Shown piece by piece: positions 11,464 through 23,862 of a stretch of DNA of 64,000 nucleotides. The translations under genes were made by a program, and so were the position numbers. The DNA is from Tetrapyrgos nigripes (taxonomy: Eukaryota > Basidiomycota > Agaricomycetes > Agaricales > Campanellaceae), in the NCBI GenBank assembly GCA_013368315.1, contig JAACJM010000263.1, forward strand, positions 1-64,000. The letters run 5' to 3'. Under the pieces are notes generated by a model. That model was not told the origin of the DNA, searched no databases, and worked only from the letters and a program-made list of their open reading frames with translations. Each line of letters starts with the position of its first letter. Position 1 is the stretch's first letter.

Positions 11464-12587
11464 ATGACTGGCCTCGACTTGACTGGAAAGATAGCTCTAG
11501 TGACAGGTGGAGGGACAGGAATGTGAGTCTTTTGTCATTCATCTATGATGTAACAGTGTCATTGACCATATGCAGTGGCTTGATGATTGCGAAAGCTTTT
11601 TGCGATCATGGAGCCAAGGTGTATATTACAGGGAGGCGTCTGGAAGTTCTCGAAGCGACAGCCAGTCGGTTAAACAATGAAAAGCTTGTACCGTGCGTTC
11701 TATCTTTTTGGTTTGACTAATATGGCCCTGATTGCTCTCCTATCAGTCTACAAATGAATGCAGTAAATAAGGACTCTATCAGAAACGCTGTAAAGATCGT
11801 GGATCAGAACGACGGTAAGCTGGATATCTTAGTGAACAAGTAAGTTCATCGCTTACATGGTAATGATGTATTCTACTTACCAACCGGATTTGTAGCGCTG
11901 GCATCGCTGGTCAATACTTTCCTTACATCTCAGATGAGACTGCTCCCGAGCATGAAAAGATGGGTGACTTCTTGTTCGAACAAGGCTCGTTCGAAAGCTG
12001 GTCGGAAGTTCTCCAGACCAATACTGTCGCGCCTTACTTCGTGACAATGGCATTCCTGACTCTTCTCCAACGAGGGGCGCAATCCAGGCCGGGGGAAACG
12101 TCCAGTGTCATCAACATCTCTAGTGCAGCCGCATCGATGATGCTCAGCAACAACAACGTTAGTCATTTTTCTTTTAATTGAATGTGTTCAATCACTGAGT
12201 CGGTTATTGGTAGTTTTCATACCCAGTCAGCAAAGCCGGGATTAACCACCTATCGACGTCTTTGGCTACGGAGTTTGCGATTCACAAGATTCCAGTTCGC
12301 GTCAACTGCATCGAACCTGGCATCTTTCCTTCCGAGCTGATGGGTACGCCAGAACAAGTTGCTAATCTGATACAAAAGCCGATGCCCGGTGCCTTCAACG
12401 CTACGCCATTGCTCAGGGCTGGAAAGTGAGTACTAACGTTGAATAATGTCACCTTGAAATTAACTATGCCATATAAAGAGATGAAGAAATCGCTACGATG
12501 GCTGTGTTCCTTGCTTCGTCTGCGGGAGGATTTACTACCGGTGCAGTCATGCGTGTAGATGGGGGGCTTGCGTTGGTGAATCCGTAG
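11464..12587 (+). CDS. NAD(P)-dependent short-chain dehydrogenase/reductase (SDR)
   Basis: Six exons: 11464-11522, 11576-11692, 11747-11839, 11896-12157, 12214-12425, 12479-12587. All introns are GT-AG, 53-56 nt, and the sum is 852 nt (283 aa). The cofactor-binding Rossmann motif TGGGTGIG is at residues 14-21, the structural NAG at 90-92, Ser at 166, and the catalytic Y-x3-K is Y180-P-V-S-K184. The C-terminal part has the usual G-A-V-x-x-V-D-G-G ending. This is a classical SDR of normal length, expected to be cytosolic and to act on a carbonyl or alcohol substrate that sequence does not reveal. A Thr before GIG fits the NAD(P) fold. The last intron ends in AAG, and only this acceptor keeps the frame. 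Intact. Confidence 0.9.
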
Positions 12588-12689
12588 GAAATAGCACAGA
12601 ACGAAAGTATATTCAATGACGCATTCTATTGGCAATAATGGAATCTTCTTACAAGTTTTAGTATACCGCTTCATTGTAGCTGTTTCATT

Positions 12690-12917
12690 CCAAGGAACTT
12701 CTTAATGTGGCGTTCCACATTGCAACTTTTCTAACGAGGGTGGTTGTCAAAAATAGCATTTAAACTACCATCATACGTTACACCATCCTCACCAGAAATG
12801 CCAAGGAGCTTTTCAATGTGGCGTTCCACATCGAAAGTTTTCGAAAGAGGATGGTTGTCAAAAATAGCACTTGAACTACATACTACCATCATACGTTACA
12901 CGATATTCGCCATAAAT
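12690..12917 (+). repeat. Two-copy tandem repeat with an internal palindrome
   Basis: Units about 12690-12799 and 12800-12917 are roughly 85% alike by eye. Each contains ATGTGGCGTTCCACAT, an imperfect palindrome, then TGGTTGTCAAAAATAGCA and ACCATCATACGTTACAC. Located about 100 bp after the dehydrogenase stop. Function unknown. Confidence 0.7.
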
Positions 12918-13669
12918 GTCATGATTAATGGACTGGCAGCTATAACGAGAAGAGTCATTGCTACTCAACATTATCGCCGACTTGACGCCATGTCATACTC
13001 CGATGTCCTCTGAAGAACGTCTATTTTGAAGTTACACAGTCGGTTGCAATTGGAGCCTCGAAGCCAAATGCGGCCCTCGAAGTCGAACTCGTGTCAGAAG
13101 AATGCCTTATGGCATGGATCCGCCGCAGGGTCGACGGAGAAAACGCAGGACGTATCTTTCAGAATGCTGTGGTGGTTGCTCTTCCAATCTGGTACGGGCT
13201 ACTGCACGTTTGAGGAAGCATTTGTCCAAGTGCGAAGCTCAATCATCGCCGACTTAATATAGACCGAGAACGTGTATATGCAATAAGAATACACTATTGT
13301 ACTATGTGCTGGAAGGACATATTATAGTAAATCTAATACTTAATTTTTAACCGAGGACAAGAGGAGAAAGCTATAGCGATGGCCAGAACAACAAACCGGA
13401 AAGAAAACCAGGAGCAGTAGTAGGAGAAACACATTACGGGACAGATGAGTCGGTAGTAAGTATATGACGAGATGCGATACAATACACAATGGCTTTGAAT
13501 AGATGGCAAAGACACGACGGAATGAGGGAACAGGTTGACAAGATTGTAACAGGGGACAAGATAGATGTGAGAGTGCCAAAATGCAGGATGGTGAGATAGA
13601 AGAGGGTTGGTTATTAACAAAGATTGTAAACGTAAGATATTTGCGACATGCAGTAGCACGTAACATCGG
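12918..13669. other. Region between convergent genes, no gene recognised
   Basis: Lies between the dehydrogenase (plus) and the zinc-finger gene (minus). Its right part should include the 3' untranslated region of the zinc-finger gene. No supported coding unit. Confidence 0.4.
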
Positions 13670-15619
13670 TCATTGCACCAGGGCACCGATTCCCTTCATG
13701 CTCCTCCCTAGGCCAGACTCAGTTTTCCATGCCCCATGCCCTAGGCTGACTCCACCCATCCCACCCCCATAATTGCCATATGCATTTGAAGACATAGCAC
13801 TCCCATGCGCATGATGCCCCAAATACGCGTCATCGGTAGAATATCGCGCTGCTCCATAACCATTGCGACTATAACCATCGTTGTGAGTCGAGGTGTGCGG
13901 TGCAGCGTCATACCGGTCGGAATACGACCTCTGAGGCGCGTTAGGAGCCGAGCCAGAACCGTGGCTATGAGCATCACCATGACCATACCTTTCCTCAATC
14001 ATACGGGGCGGTGGCAGAGCATGATGAGAGTGGACATATCCTTGAAGAGGTGCCAATACAGGGGGCGGGCTCTCGAAACGACTGAGGGAAGGGCCGAGGA
14101 TATTTTGTCCGGAAGCATGCTGCGCCAGAGGTTGCGGCATCGAGCCAGCTGATCCGTTAGACTGGACAGAGAGGGCAGGAGAGTAAGTAGCGTTACTCGT
14201 CTGTCCAGCCTGAAGAGCATGAGGAGAGGATGAAGTCGATGGAGGATTAACCATAGCGTCGTAATGCGGCGAATGGGAGAGGTGTTCTGCGTTGGCCGAT
14301 ACTGATGAGTCCGGGTAGACGTTGGAGAGAGAGGAAACGGAAGGTAGGATTTGTCCATGAGACGAATTGTGGTTAGCACTGACAGGTGACGGCGAGTGCC
14401 CAATGCCCTGTATGGAAGATTGGGACTGTAAGGACGGATAGGACTGGGAATGGGAGATATGCGAAATGGAGTGTCGCGAAGATACAGATGACAACGGTGA
14501 TGCAGCAGCAGATACAGGTGCAGAGGAATTGGGAGAAGTAGCGGATACAGACGGCGATCCCGATCGAGAAAGCGAGGAGTTATAGTTGAGTGTATTTATA
14601 TGAGGGAGAGAATGAGAGTTGGACGCAGAGTCGGAATATTCGGAGACAGCATTGGAGCTGGAAACGGGACCGGGATGGATGTAGCTGTATTCCCCCCCAT
14701 GACCACCCACCTGTTCATGATAAGCCGAAGTCCCAACGCGGTAGGAATATCCAGGAGCAGGGATCGTCGGGGACTGCGACGGCTGGCCGTTTTCTGAGGG
14801 CATGCTACCCATTCCTGAAGAAGAGGCGAAAGAAGGCGTCGAATACATACCATCTGGCGAAGAATTGGCAGAGCGCGAAGATATGTACTGAGATTGGGAT
14901 TGGGATTGAATTGGAAGAGTCGCAGGGGCGAGCGCTGGGGGCGAATCTGGTGGGGGAGAGTGCTGGCCATACACCATCCGTCCTTGAGGGCCGTTAGGAT
15001 GGGCAGGCTCGAGGGGAGGAGGAGAAAGAGGGGGTGGTGGAATGGAAAGAGCGCCTGCAAGGGCGGGGGGCGAATTTGGAGGAGGAAAAGACGTGTTGCT
15101 TGAACTAGCAGGTGCTAAACCAGAATTTGCACCTCTTCGCGAGCTGCCTGAACGAGACGACCGTGAAGAACGCGAGGAGGTGCGACGAGATCCAGGCGAC
15201 AGATGGATACGGTAACTGGAGAAATTGCGTCGGTCAGCTTCACAGGTATACTCCGCGCATGGAACCAAAGACACGGATATCGAAAAGGTGAGTTAACGCA
15301 CTGTTGTTGGAGATTATCCTGCCGAGAGCATCTCGTTTCACATCCGGGAAATGGACATTTATGGTTCTTCTCTCCAGTATGCACTCGGGAATGCCTTGCA
15401 AGGTGGCCACTGGTCGTGAAGGCCCGTTCACATGTAGGACAAACATGTTTCTTTTTCAGGGAGGACATCCCTGCAGAAGTCTGCGAAGAAGATGAGCTGG
15501 AAAAATAGTGTGTTCAGCTATACTGTGTTCGTTCGCTTGTGAACAGGTACGTACTTGGTGGGCGATGCCAGAGGGTCGTATGGCTCGGACACAGAACCTT
15601 TTGAGTCACTTCTAGGCAT
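13670..15619 (-). CDS. C2H2 zinc-finger transcription factor with Nrg1-type fingers
   Basis: Three exons on the minus strand: 15619-15555, 15496-15302 and 15215-13670; total 1806 nt, 601 aa. Finger one is CPTC...H57-x3-H61 and finger two C69-x4-C74...H87-x3-H91. The second intron (86 nt) splits the His87 codon. The finger sequence (TTSGHLARH, TGEKNHKCP, SRQDNLQQHYRIH) closely follows the yeast Nrg1/Nrg2 repressor pattern, so a DNA-binding repressor or stress/morphogenesis regulator is likely. The remaining ~500 residues are disordered, rich in Ser, Pro, His and Gly, and may hold the effector region. The start ATG gives the short leader MPRSDSKGSVSEPYDPLASP and fits the splice phase. Target genes cannot be read from the sequence. 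Confidence 0.9.
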
Positions 15620-18600
15620 CAGGTTGTGATATACAGGGCCGAACTCTGAGGACTAGGGACGTGGGTTGGATATGCGTTGTCCGGGGAATGAAGGAATATG
15701 TTGTGTGCTAAGCGCGGTTATGAGGAAAGTTTGTGCTTGTCTTGGCTGACGTAAAATGCACATGTGAAAGGATTTCGTCGCAAATCTACGTTTGTTTAGA
15801 CTCTAGCCACTCCCCTGGTTCCACTCCCGGAGCTTTTAGTTTCCAGGCTCGTGCCATCTGCCAAATCGAGCATTCTCGCCTCTCGCTTAACGTCCCACTA
15901 GAAACAGTACCATATCCTTTTTTGCCCTAGAAAATACTTTTAGACTTTTCTTTACGCTGAAAAACGGCATTCCAGGAACTGTGACTGTGTCTGGTGAACA
16001 ACCCTCAAATTTAGCACGGTATCAATGCTTTCTCGATCTGACCAGATCTTAGATCTCAACGTACATGCATGTCTGGAAATACTTACTTATTGTTTCTGAA
16101 CAGCTGTATGCAGCTGTATGTCCCGTGGAAGAACAGCAATTTGTGATCTTCTTCAAAACATAAGGATGCACGAGCAGAGCACGACCTCTACCTTGCGCTG
16201 ATGATAGAAAATGGGGTCTTCCGCAAAAAATTCTCCTTCCATTCGGAGAACTTCTGAAATTCAAACTCAAATGGCTTGTGTATCAGGCACTTCAACGGAG
16301 GAGGAATGTACAGTTGATTTCATGGCAGACGTCAACATCTTACAGTCTAGACTGTAGGCGGGAGGTGCGCAAAAATCGGGCGAGTAGCGTGTCCTTACCG
16401 GGTGCCCTCCGTGCCGTCGGGGCCGAAGGACCTGATCTTGCCGAACGTGTGGACGGGGAATCTGTGGTGAAGCAAGTACTTACTCGCACACGAAAGCCTG
16501 AATGATTCGTACGTTTCAAGCACTGGATTGGGGCGAGTGGCCTTGGGCAGTCGGCTCAAGGTCGCAAAAGCGGGCCTCGATGACCTAAATGAGATTCCAA
16601 CCCACGATGATAAAGAACTTAAGAAGTCGTAAATAATGAGGAATAAATAGCAACAGCAGATCTCCGACACGCGCACTCGGGTCTGATGTTTTACACGTCA
16701 TCCAGCTTGTTGTTACGCAACTCGTTGCCGGTGTAGCTGCGCTTCAAGTGCAGACTTGGAAGTTAGACATGCAAACTCGGATGTATCGTTGTGTAATTCT
16801 TGGATGAGCTGCCCCGTAGGTGTTTCTCCTGCTAGCGCTCTGGCATGACGGCTCTCTAACGGCTCTTGGTTGTTCCCATACTGCTGGACATCATGGGATC
16901 TAGAACGTGATAGAGTACGGCATCAAAATGAATTAGTTCTCGCTTAGAGAGATCTCCGTCGCAACAGAAAAATGCGCTCTAACCCAGAATATCCACTTAA
17001 CCGAGCTTAACCGGCGCAGTCCGCCCACCCCGCCTTCCGTCTGTGGCATTCAAAACTCCAGATAAGGACGTTCTCCACCACAACCGGACTCACTACCAAA
17101 CGTCAGAGGGATCGTCATTGATGTTCAGGGTCCTCAGCGTTTGTCTGCTCTTTTTTATAAACTCTTCTGTGCGGGCATCCACCCGCTATTATACCGTGGC
17201 CATACGTCTATCCAAGGCGAAAGAGTCACATGAGGTACGAATCTGGAGTGTAGGAGTGCGCGTCCATGATACCATTGAATCTCAACGTTTTTCTAACGTA
17301 TACCCCATCAACGTTGGTTACGGTTCTCGAGAAGGGTCGAAACTTACCCTATGTCTTAGTCCATATGTAAGCCTCAGATTAGACTGGATCTGCCCCATGT
17401 CATCTTCGGTAACTAACGCTGTGATGTACCAAACCACTCAATTAGTGAGTGCTTCAACTCAAGGAGTGATGTGAAGCCAGCATTTAAGCCTGTGCTCCTC
17501 CTTCCTCGCTGTCCGGACCGCGGCGATTGACTTGTTGATGATCCTCACGTCCAGAAAACATGATACCGTTGAAGACATGGAAAACCTGGGTACATCCGTG
17601 CGTGCGCTTACTAGAGTGAGTACCGACTGAGTACTGTACTTTATCGGCAAATCCTTCTTGACTTCTATTACTTACAACCTAGAGCAACTTCTGACGCTAG
17701 TGCAAGTAGGATCGCGATGACAACATCTTGTATACACGCTCGTGCGACGATACTGCCAGAAATCGAACCAATATGTGCGAGGAGGGTAAGTATCTTCATT
17801 TCCTAGGCCTTGAGTCGTGAAAGGTTGACTGACCACAGCCCACAGACCCTCATAAGTATCCACTTCTGTTGACTTCCTCATGTTCTCTGGATGGATGTTG
17901 ATGATTCTCTGTCATCGTCATTGGGTAGGTTATTCTCTAAGCTCTTCTCTCCCTTCATAAAGCTGAATGCCGCGGATTGATCTTGCAAACCACATACCGA
18001 TTCCATGGCTTCTGAAACATAATATATAAGTTCTTTGAAGTCCCGTACTACGCTTTCGACACGACCATCGCAATGTCAGCACTAAACCATTATTGGAGCG
18101 GCATCTGTACACTTCAATTTGTCAGTACCTGAAGATCAATAAACTCCGTCCATTGGGTTCTCTCACATTCCTCAATTCCGCCCCGATATGGCGCCCAGAC
18201 ATCACTTTGTCAGACATAGAACGATCTCTGATCGAGAGTATCATGAATGTGTAATTCAACCTCACTATCAAGGCATGTCCGCACTGGCTTGTTTTCGTTC
18301 AAGCTAGGATGGTAGCGTACTTGTGATCATGAAGTTCTGCCTTCCAGGTGGGCCCGTCCCGACCAATGTTTTGGGTGGATGGCCTGTTCAATCCCCCGTT
18401 CAAAGTACGTACTACATGCACTTACTCAAGCTCAACGTTTGATCTGCAGTTGATCTTTTTTGGCAATTCTCCTATGTAAGTACACGCTTTCACGGGACCG
18501 TTGAACTCATATGTGGAGCTTCTTGCCAAGAGGAAACCTGAAGGAACTCCCGACCGTTTAGTATAATCAGCTCGCTCCATAGCGCCTGCCGTCCATTCAA

Positions 18601-20730
18601 CTGGATACACCCAATCATCGGACCCGACAAAATCGTTCATGTTTCAGAAGAGTAAGCATACGTTGCGGCGATCTTCATCTACTTATCTGAGCCGCCTCGT
18701 GAAATCAGATCTTTTTACCGTGTAATATATTGAAAAAAATGTCGATAAGTAACAATTTTCCGTTGCTTCGCCTGTCGGTCGGACATTAAAATTGTCCGTT
18801 TTTCCGATCCGACTGCTCAACAGTCAACCTCTCAGAGGGCGCTATACTGGAATGACCGCTGATTTGAATGGCTTTGTGGCGTCAAATTTTCAAGCTGTCG
18901 AAGCTGTCCTTTTATCGGGACAGTAGTAGGTTGGGCGACGCATTGGCAGCGCTTGCAACATTGTGTGATTGGACGGGGTTCTACTTGACTTCTACATTTA
19001 TTGTAACACTACTGTCGTAGTACGCAGACAGAATGTACACTGAATAGACCAAAATGAGACTAATTGCTATAACGACCTTCTCGTACTAAGAAGTCCCAGT
19101 ACTGTTGCTGGAAGGAGTCTTTGGGTAATTTTCTCGTGCTTCTCGAGTGGATAAAATGACTGTTTGTCGGCTACTGCGTTGCGTACCTCATGGTATGTCT
19201 TCTTGTACCATTTGGGCTCGTGGCCTCTCGAGGAGTCGAGCAACGTGTTCCAGAACATTTCTTCAGCGTGTTTTTTGAACCCTCTTTGAGAATCCGGCAT
19301 CACAGGACACAGAAGTATGCTGGAATTGTTTAAACTTCTCGGTGTTCTTCTTATCTTGGTCTAGAATGCATGTTCACTCTCAGCCAGGACCGGTGCTCCG
19401 TACTCATATGACTGGAGCTTTGACAAAAAGCAGTCTTGGGAACTAGGAACTGGAATTTGGACCGCAGTTGATTGTTCTTTCCTACAAGATTCAACGTAAG
19501 TCAGCGAAGATAGCAGCTCAGTTGATCTAAGGCTTAGCATTTTAGTTGCCGCCGTTAGTCGCACCCGACTCTTTCCTCATAAGGACTTATCCGCCTTAAA
19601 CCGACGACTGTCGTTACCTTACGTACTTGGTCTACTTTTGGTTTCGTGACCGAGCCAAACACTCGTTTCAAATTCAAGGTTTCCCTTGTCCTTAGACTAT
19701 CATAAGTCTGCTCTTCAGTGGAAAATATCAGTAAACCCAGCTCTGGTTTAGTCTCTCTCAGCCAGATCCTGGCGAAATCGGTCTGGTTTACTGTACCACC
19801 GATGCGATTAAGGACTTGGATAAAGACGCTTACAGACGCTTATCGGCGTTGGTTTTAATGCGGCCCTGCGCATGCCACAGACAGCTCTAAAGCCACATCT
19901 AACGTCATGACGACAGCTGCACTGGTTCTCCGTTTGTCCTCCGTCTCGAAAGCATTTGAGGAACATACTCTCAACTCGAACCCTGATCAGCTGTGGCGTT
20001 AACCTCATGTTCGAGGGGGCAAACTCATGTAGATCTAGAAGATTCTCATCGAATAAAGATATACTTAAATGGACTAAGTCACAGCGAAAGTGAAATAGCA
20101 AAGAAGCTTCTAGTGCTGTTCGATGTCGAGAAAGGGGTTGATTAGAGTTGTTTGATCTTTGGAAGATCCTACGCATAGGAAATACCATCTTTTTAAACTC
20201 GTTGGCTGTCTGATGCGTAGCTGCTTATCACTCCCTCTTCTCTTCAGCTGGCCATGGCAGAATGGGGGTGGAATGGGGACTTCCATAGTCGTCATGGCCT
20301 AGACTCTTACTGTTTCGGCTGGTTACAACCAGATTCTGTAGCTACGTAGAAAGCTATCTCTGCGCCACATCGTGTCGTTCTCAGCGCAGCCACTTCAGCG
20401 GGCACCTCGTTGACGGCAAGTATTATACACTGGTCTGGATACAACTTACCTATTCTTGTCAGGAACTACAGCTTTGATCTCGAAATCAAATGTACACATT
20501 CAGATACAGCCTGTCATAACTTCACGTAACCAGTGTACATCCTTTACTCTTCTTCGGCAAATACTCGGCCGATGTAAAGTTTAATCGGAGCAAATTCGGA
20601 GTCTTTTTGCCGATAATTCAATGCACGTGTGTCACTTCAATGCACATGCGTCACCTCTCCTGTCTTTGTCCAGCGACAACCACTTTTCTCTCCCATTGCC
20701 AACGCATCCGTTCATTCTACTAGGATACTA
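15620..20730. other. Five-kilobase stretch without a supported gene
   Basis: Read on both strands. Scattered coherent bits occur: a signal-peptide-like start at about 17120 (plus, MFRVLSVCLLFF), a hydrophobic segment on the minus strand at about 17800-17675, and minus-strand readings near 18640-18150 and 19303-19067. All are cut by stops or lack splice-consistent continuations, and I recognise no family. They could be decayed genes or genes of unfamiliar families with many introns. The far right should contain the phosphatase promoter, including the direct repeat CAATGCACRTGYGTCAC near 20620-20652. Confidence 0.35.
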
Positions 20731-22139
20731 ATGACAAGATCTTATGAGGTATGTCGTTTCCCAAGCCAAAGTCCTACTCAGCAAGTCTATCTCCATTCAG
20801 GCCGTCTCTGGCTTCTTCTTGCAAGATAATTGCAGAGATCCTGCTTCACTTGGAGCGGTGAGTAGTCAGGCAATTCTTTCTATTTTTCAATGAGTAGCTC
20901 AGTCCTTATTCGTATATCTCAAGCTACCACCTCGATTTGGTCTAATCGATGAGTCACCAGAACGATGGAGCAACTTGCAGTCGAAGATTTCGCAAATGAA
21001 TAGAGATCCGAGTCGTAATGAGGACTCGGATGGTCTTCTCACAGTCTTCTATAAGGTCATATTTTTTGGACGGCATGGGCAAGGATGGCGTATGTCTCAA
21101 TTGCATTGTCTTTCTATATACATGCAGCGGCCATCTCACACACAATCTGGTGCTTGAAGATAACGTTGGAGAAGCCAAGTATGGGACCGAGGCATGGGAC
21201 AAGTATGGGTTCTTTTCATTACTCCAACCCGCGGACGAACTAACCCGTTCCTGAAGCTATTGGTCAAAGCTCAACGGGGATGGAGAGATTATCTGGGGCC
21301 GTTAGTACCTCGGCCTTTTCTGTTTGACACGACACTGACATCCTTTTCCTTTAATGAAGCTGATCCGGAACTGACTGCACTAGGCGAGGAGCAAGCACGA
21401 GCGGCCAGCAATGCATGGCGCGCTGAGCTATCATACAATATTCCGGTCCCGAATCGTGAGGCACGATTATGCAGTCCGATGACCAGAGCTGTCAAGACTC
21501 ATCTCTTGACTTTTGATTTTGAGGATGACGAGAAGGAGGGAAAGAAGAAAGCAATCATTGTTGAGGTAGGCACAAACATGAATTATTCCACCAGCCCGCC
21601 TTATACTCATTCTTCCTGTATGTAGAACTGCCGAGAAGTATATGGCGAGCACACCTGTGATAAACGTCGTAGTAAGACTTTCTTACTCGATCATTTTCCA
21701 CAGTTCGAAATAGAGGGAGGTATATCTGCGGACAGCGGAGTTTTCACGGATTTCACTGAAGATGACGAACTTTGGGTTGCGGACGAAAGGGAAACGGAAG
21801 TACATCTTGCTGCACGTGCGGAGATTGTGTTGGATCGGATTTTTGGGGAGGAGTTGAAAGGCGAGGATTGTATGTTTCCAACCCCCCAACCCCTGTTGGC
21901 CTTTCGCTGACAGCCAAATCATCTAATCACGGATTTGTAGTCATATCTGTGACGGCTCACGGCGGTATAATTAACGGTTTCTTAAATGCTATGGGTCGAG
22001 ACGCGTATTCGTTACCAACTGGAGGTGAATTTTTTTCACTCGTTTCACCGTTCCCGTCTTTCTGATTATCTTTACATCTTTTGTCAACGATATAGGCGTC
22101 CTTCCGGTCGTAGTCAGGTCCACGGTCACTGCCTCCTGA
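20731..22139 (+). CDS. Histidine phosphatase (phosphoglycerate-mutase-like, Pmu1-like)
   Basis: Nine exons: 20731-20748, 20801-20857, 20924-21089, 21160-21202, 21257-21300, 21360-21565, 21626-21869, 21941-22024, 22096-22139; sum 906 nt, 301 aa. The phosphate-binding RHG is R75-H76-G77, followed by QGWHN and the family signature EAKYGTEAWD. P-E-L-T-x-L-G-x-x-Q follows, then a C-terminal AHGG with the second catalytic His (H266). These fit branch-1 histidine phosphatases of the yeast Pmu1 type, including the N-terminal FGLID...W segment. The true substrate is not known for most fungal members. Several acceptors end in AAG, and the exon set was chosen by frame and family fit. Intact. Confidence 0.88.
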
Positions 22140-22724
22140 ACCCCCAAGATCGTTTGCCGGTGTCGATGCTGGGCGGTCGAAGACTATTATCCCCAGTACT
22201 TGGTACATAGTGGGTTACTATCTGGCGTCCTGTCCCCGTCTTCCAAGAAATAGAAAGAAGCACTAGAAAGTAGAAATTTGAAACACACTCTACAAGCTAC
22301 TGGTACTCTCGTCCTCTTCTCTCCTGAATCGCCATCCATCCAACCGCTCCGTTGTCTTGGGTTCAGGCGCTGTCGTTGCCTCGCGACTCCAATACCAGTT
22401 CTATCCATGTCTCCAGACAGTATTTCTCAAGAAGAATATCAGTACCTTTTATACCATCCAAGCTAGGCGCATGACTAGGCGAACCAATTCCTTCCTCGTC
22501 AATATCCATCTCGCCCATCACTGGAGGAGGACGAGGAGGAGTGTGGAGAGAGGGGGGGGAAACTAAGGTAAACGCTCGCCGTGATAATGTCTCTCAGTGG
22601 GCTATGTCCTCGAAGCGAGAGGGAGCCTGACTGACAGCAAGACTCGGAGATGCCCATGCATTACCAGATAGTATCGAAAGTATTTGAGAGATGCATTTAT
22701 GGTGGCTTAAGTGATTTCAGGCGT
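22140..22724. other. Intergenic region after the phosphatase
   Basis: 3' flank of the phosphatase gene and GA-rich sequence near 22525-22565. No coding unit supported. Confidence 0.4.
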
Positions 22725-23310
22725 CAGAATGAGGATACTACGTTGTTGGAACCTGGAAGAGGACTCACTAGTGCAATACGCGGCTCTAGCATATCGCAGA
22801 CTGCGTTCATCGAGTCTTTGTCCAACAATCTGCAAGTTCGGAGATCGAGGTCCGTCAGGTGGGAAGTTTGACCGACTCGGAGCCATTCCTCAAGGTGAGA
22901 TAGAGGCAAAGCCTCTTGCCCATTGTGCTGTCTTCCGAGACCGAGGATTGGAATTCGGAGAAAGTAAGCTGCGTCAAATTAGCTACGAGCTCGAGAAGTG
23001 ATACCAGACCATCGTACGATATCTGGATCTCGTTAAGGAATAAGGAACGAAGAGAGCTAGTCCTTGCTCCAGATGCCTCAATGCTTTGCTGAATCATAGA
23101 GGCAAATGCCGCAGAGAACCAGACCCCAGGACCCATACCACGTTGAGACAAATCCCCATGATAACTATTTGAACCGGATTGGGAGACCTCCCATAGTGAG
23201 GTTAAATTAGGGAGGGAGAGACCGCGAAGGAGTGGTGCGAGAGTAACTTCGTCTGGACGGAAAACGTCAGACACCCAATCCCTCATTCCTTCAATACTCG
23301 CTTGGTACCA
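22725..23310 (-). pseudogene. Decayed LRR-like protein fragment (possible F-box family C-terminus)
   Basis: The minus strand reads from about 23310 (EQRDDWYQASIEGMRDW...) through Leu-rich segments such as LRGLSLPNLTSL, LRSLFLNE and LELVANLTQLTF. It then must change frame near 22900 to continue as SHLTDLDLRTCRLLD and stop at 22725. No F-box or start is visible, and a stop precedes the readable part. The Leu spacing suggests leucine-rich repeats of the fungal F-box type, but this is a guess from pattern only. Confidence 0.35.
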
Positions 23311-23563
23311 GTCGTCGCGTTGCTCTCAGACAACATTCTCCAGTGCAATGGGACCTTTGCTATGGCCAATATATTTGGGAGAACTGACAGGCAACGTTGG
23401 GTACTGAGGATGGCTATGAGAGGCTTAGTCTAGGGAAGCTCAGGTGAATGATGAGGCCATGAGGTGGCATACGGGTCGAATCACGAAACTACGGACGCCG
23501 TAAGTCTATCCCGTCTCGTCTACTCTCTCACCTGCGATTAAGGACACCTGTTCACTTTATCCA
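23311..23563. other. Intergenic, nothing recognised
   Basis: No coding or repeat signal that I can interpret. Confidence 0.3.
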
Positions 23564-23862
23564 TTCCAAAAAAACGAATCCAGCCTCCTCCTGCCGTCCG
23601 TTCTCTCTGAAACTTCGCATATACACTCTTTTGGTCTCCTCAAGGCTTTCTATCAAGTCTTATAGCGGGAAAAGCACTCCTTTCGAGTCTACACTGTCGA
23701 GGACGTCAAGTAGTCGCTTTTTGCTGCTCCTCCTCCCGCGTTACACAGCCACAAGAACGTGACTTCCATCCAATCACGACGCTTGGATTCTTGCTACAGG
23801 CGGTCTCAACACCTCGTCTGCATTCCCTGCTGCACGTAAGTCGTTTCTTGCTACCTGCACAC
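23564..23862 (+). repeat. 300-bp dispersed repeat, plus-strand copy
   Basis: Matches the reverse complement of 40326-40892 once the 250-bp foldback element there is removed. Shared landmarks: GCCTCCTCCTGCC, GAGTCTACACTGTC, TATAGCGGGAAAAGCACTCC, CATTCCCTGCTGCACGTAAG and TTTCTTGCTACCTGCAC. This copy preserves the empty site (GCAGCAAAAAGCGAC, read on the minus strand). No terminal repeats or coding capacity. Confidence 0.8.

Noticed and set aside
13741..15060. Several long open frames on both strands inside the zinc-finger gene
   Set aside because: They overlap the well-supported coding exon and have shadow-frame composition (Arg/Met/His-rich); only the minus-strand frame continues the C2H2 fingers.
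17043..17474. Signal-peptide-like open frame of 143 codons
   Set aside because: Convincing only for about 20 residues; the remainder is low in family-like features and no spliced continuation could be built.
20947..21202. Alternative single-exon readings over the phosphatase gene
   Set aside because: They break RHG-QGWHN; only splicing from 21089 to 21160 restores the catalytic motif.
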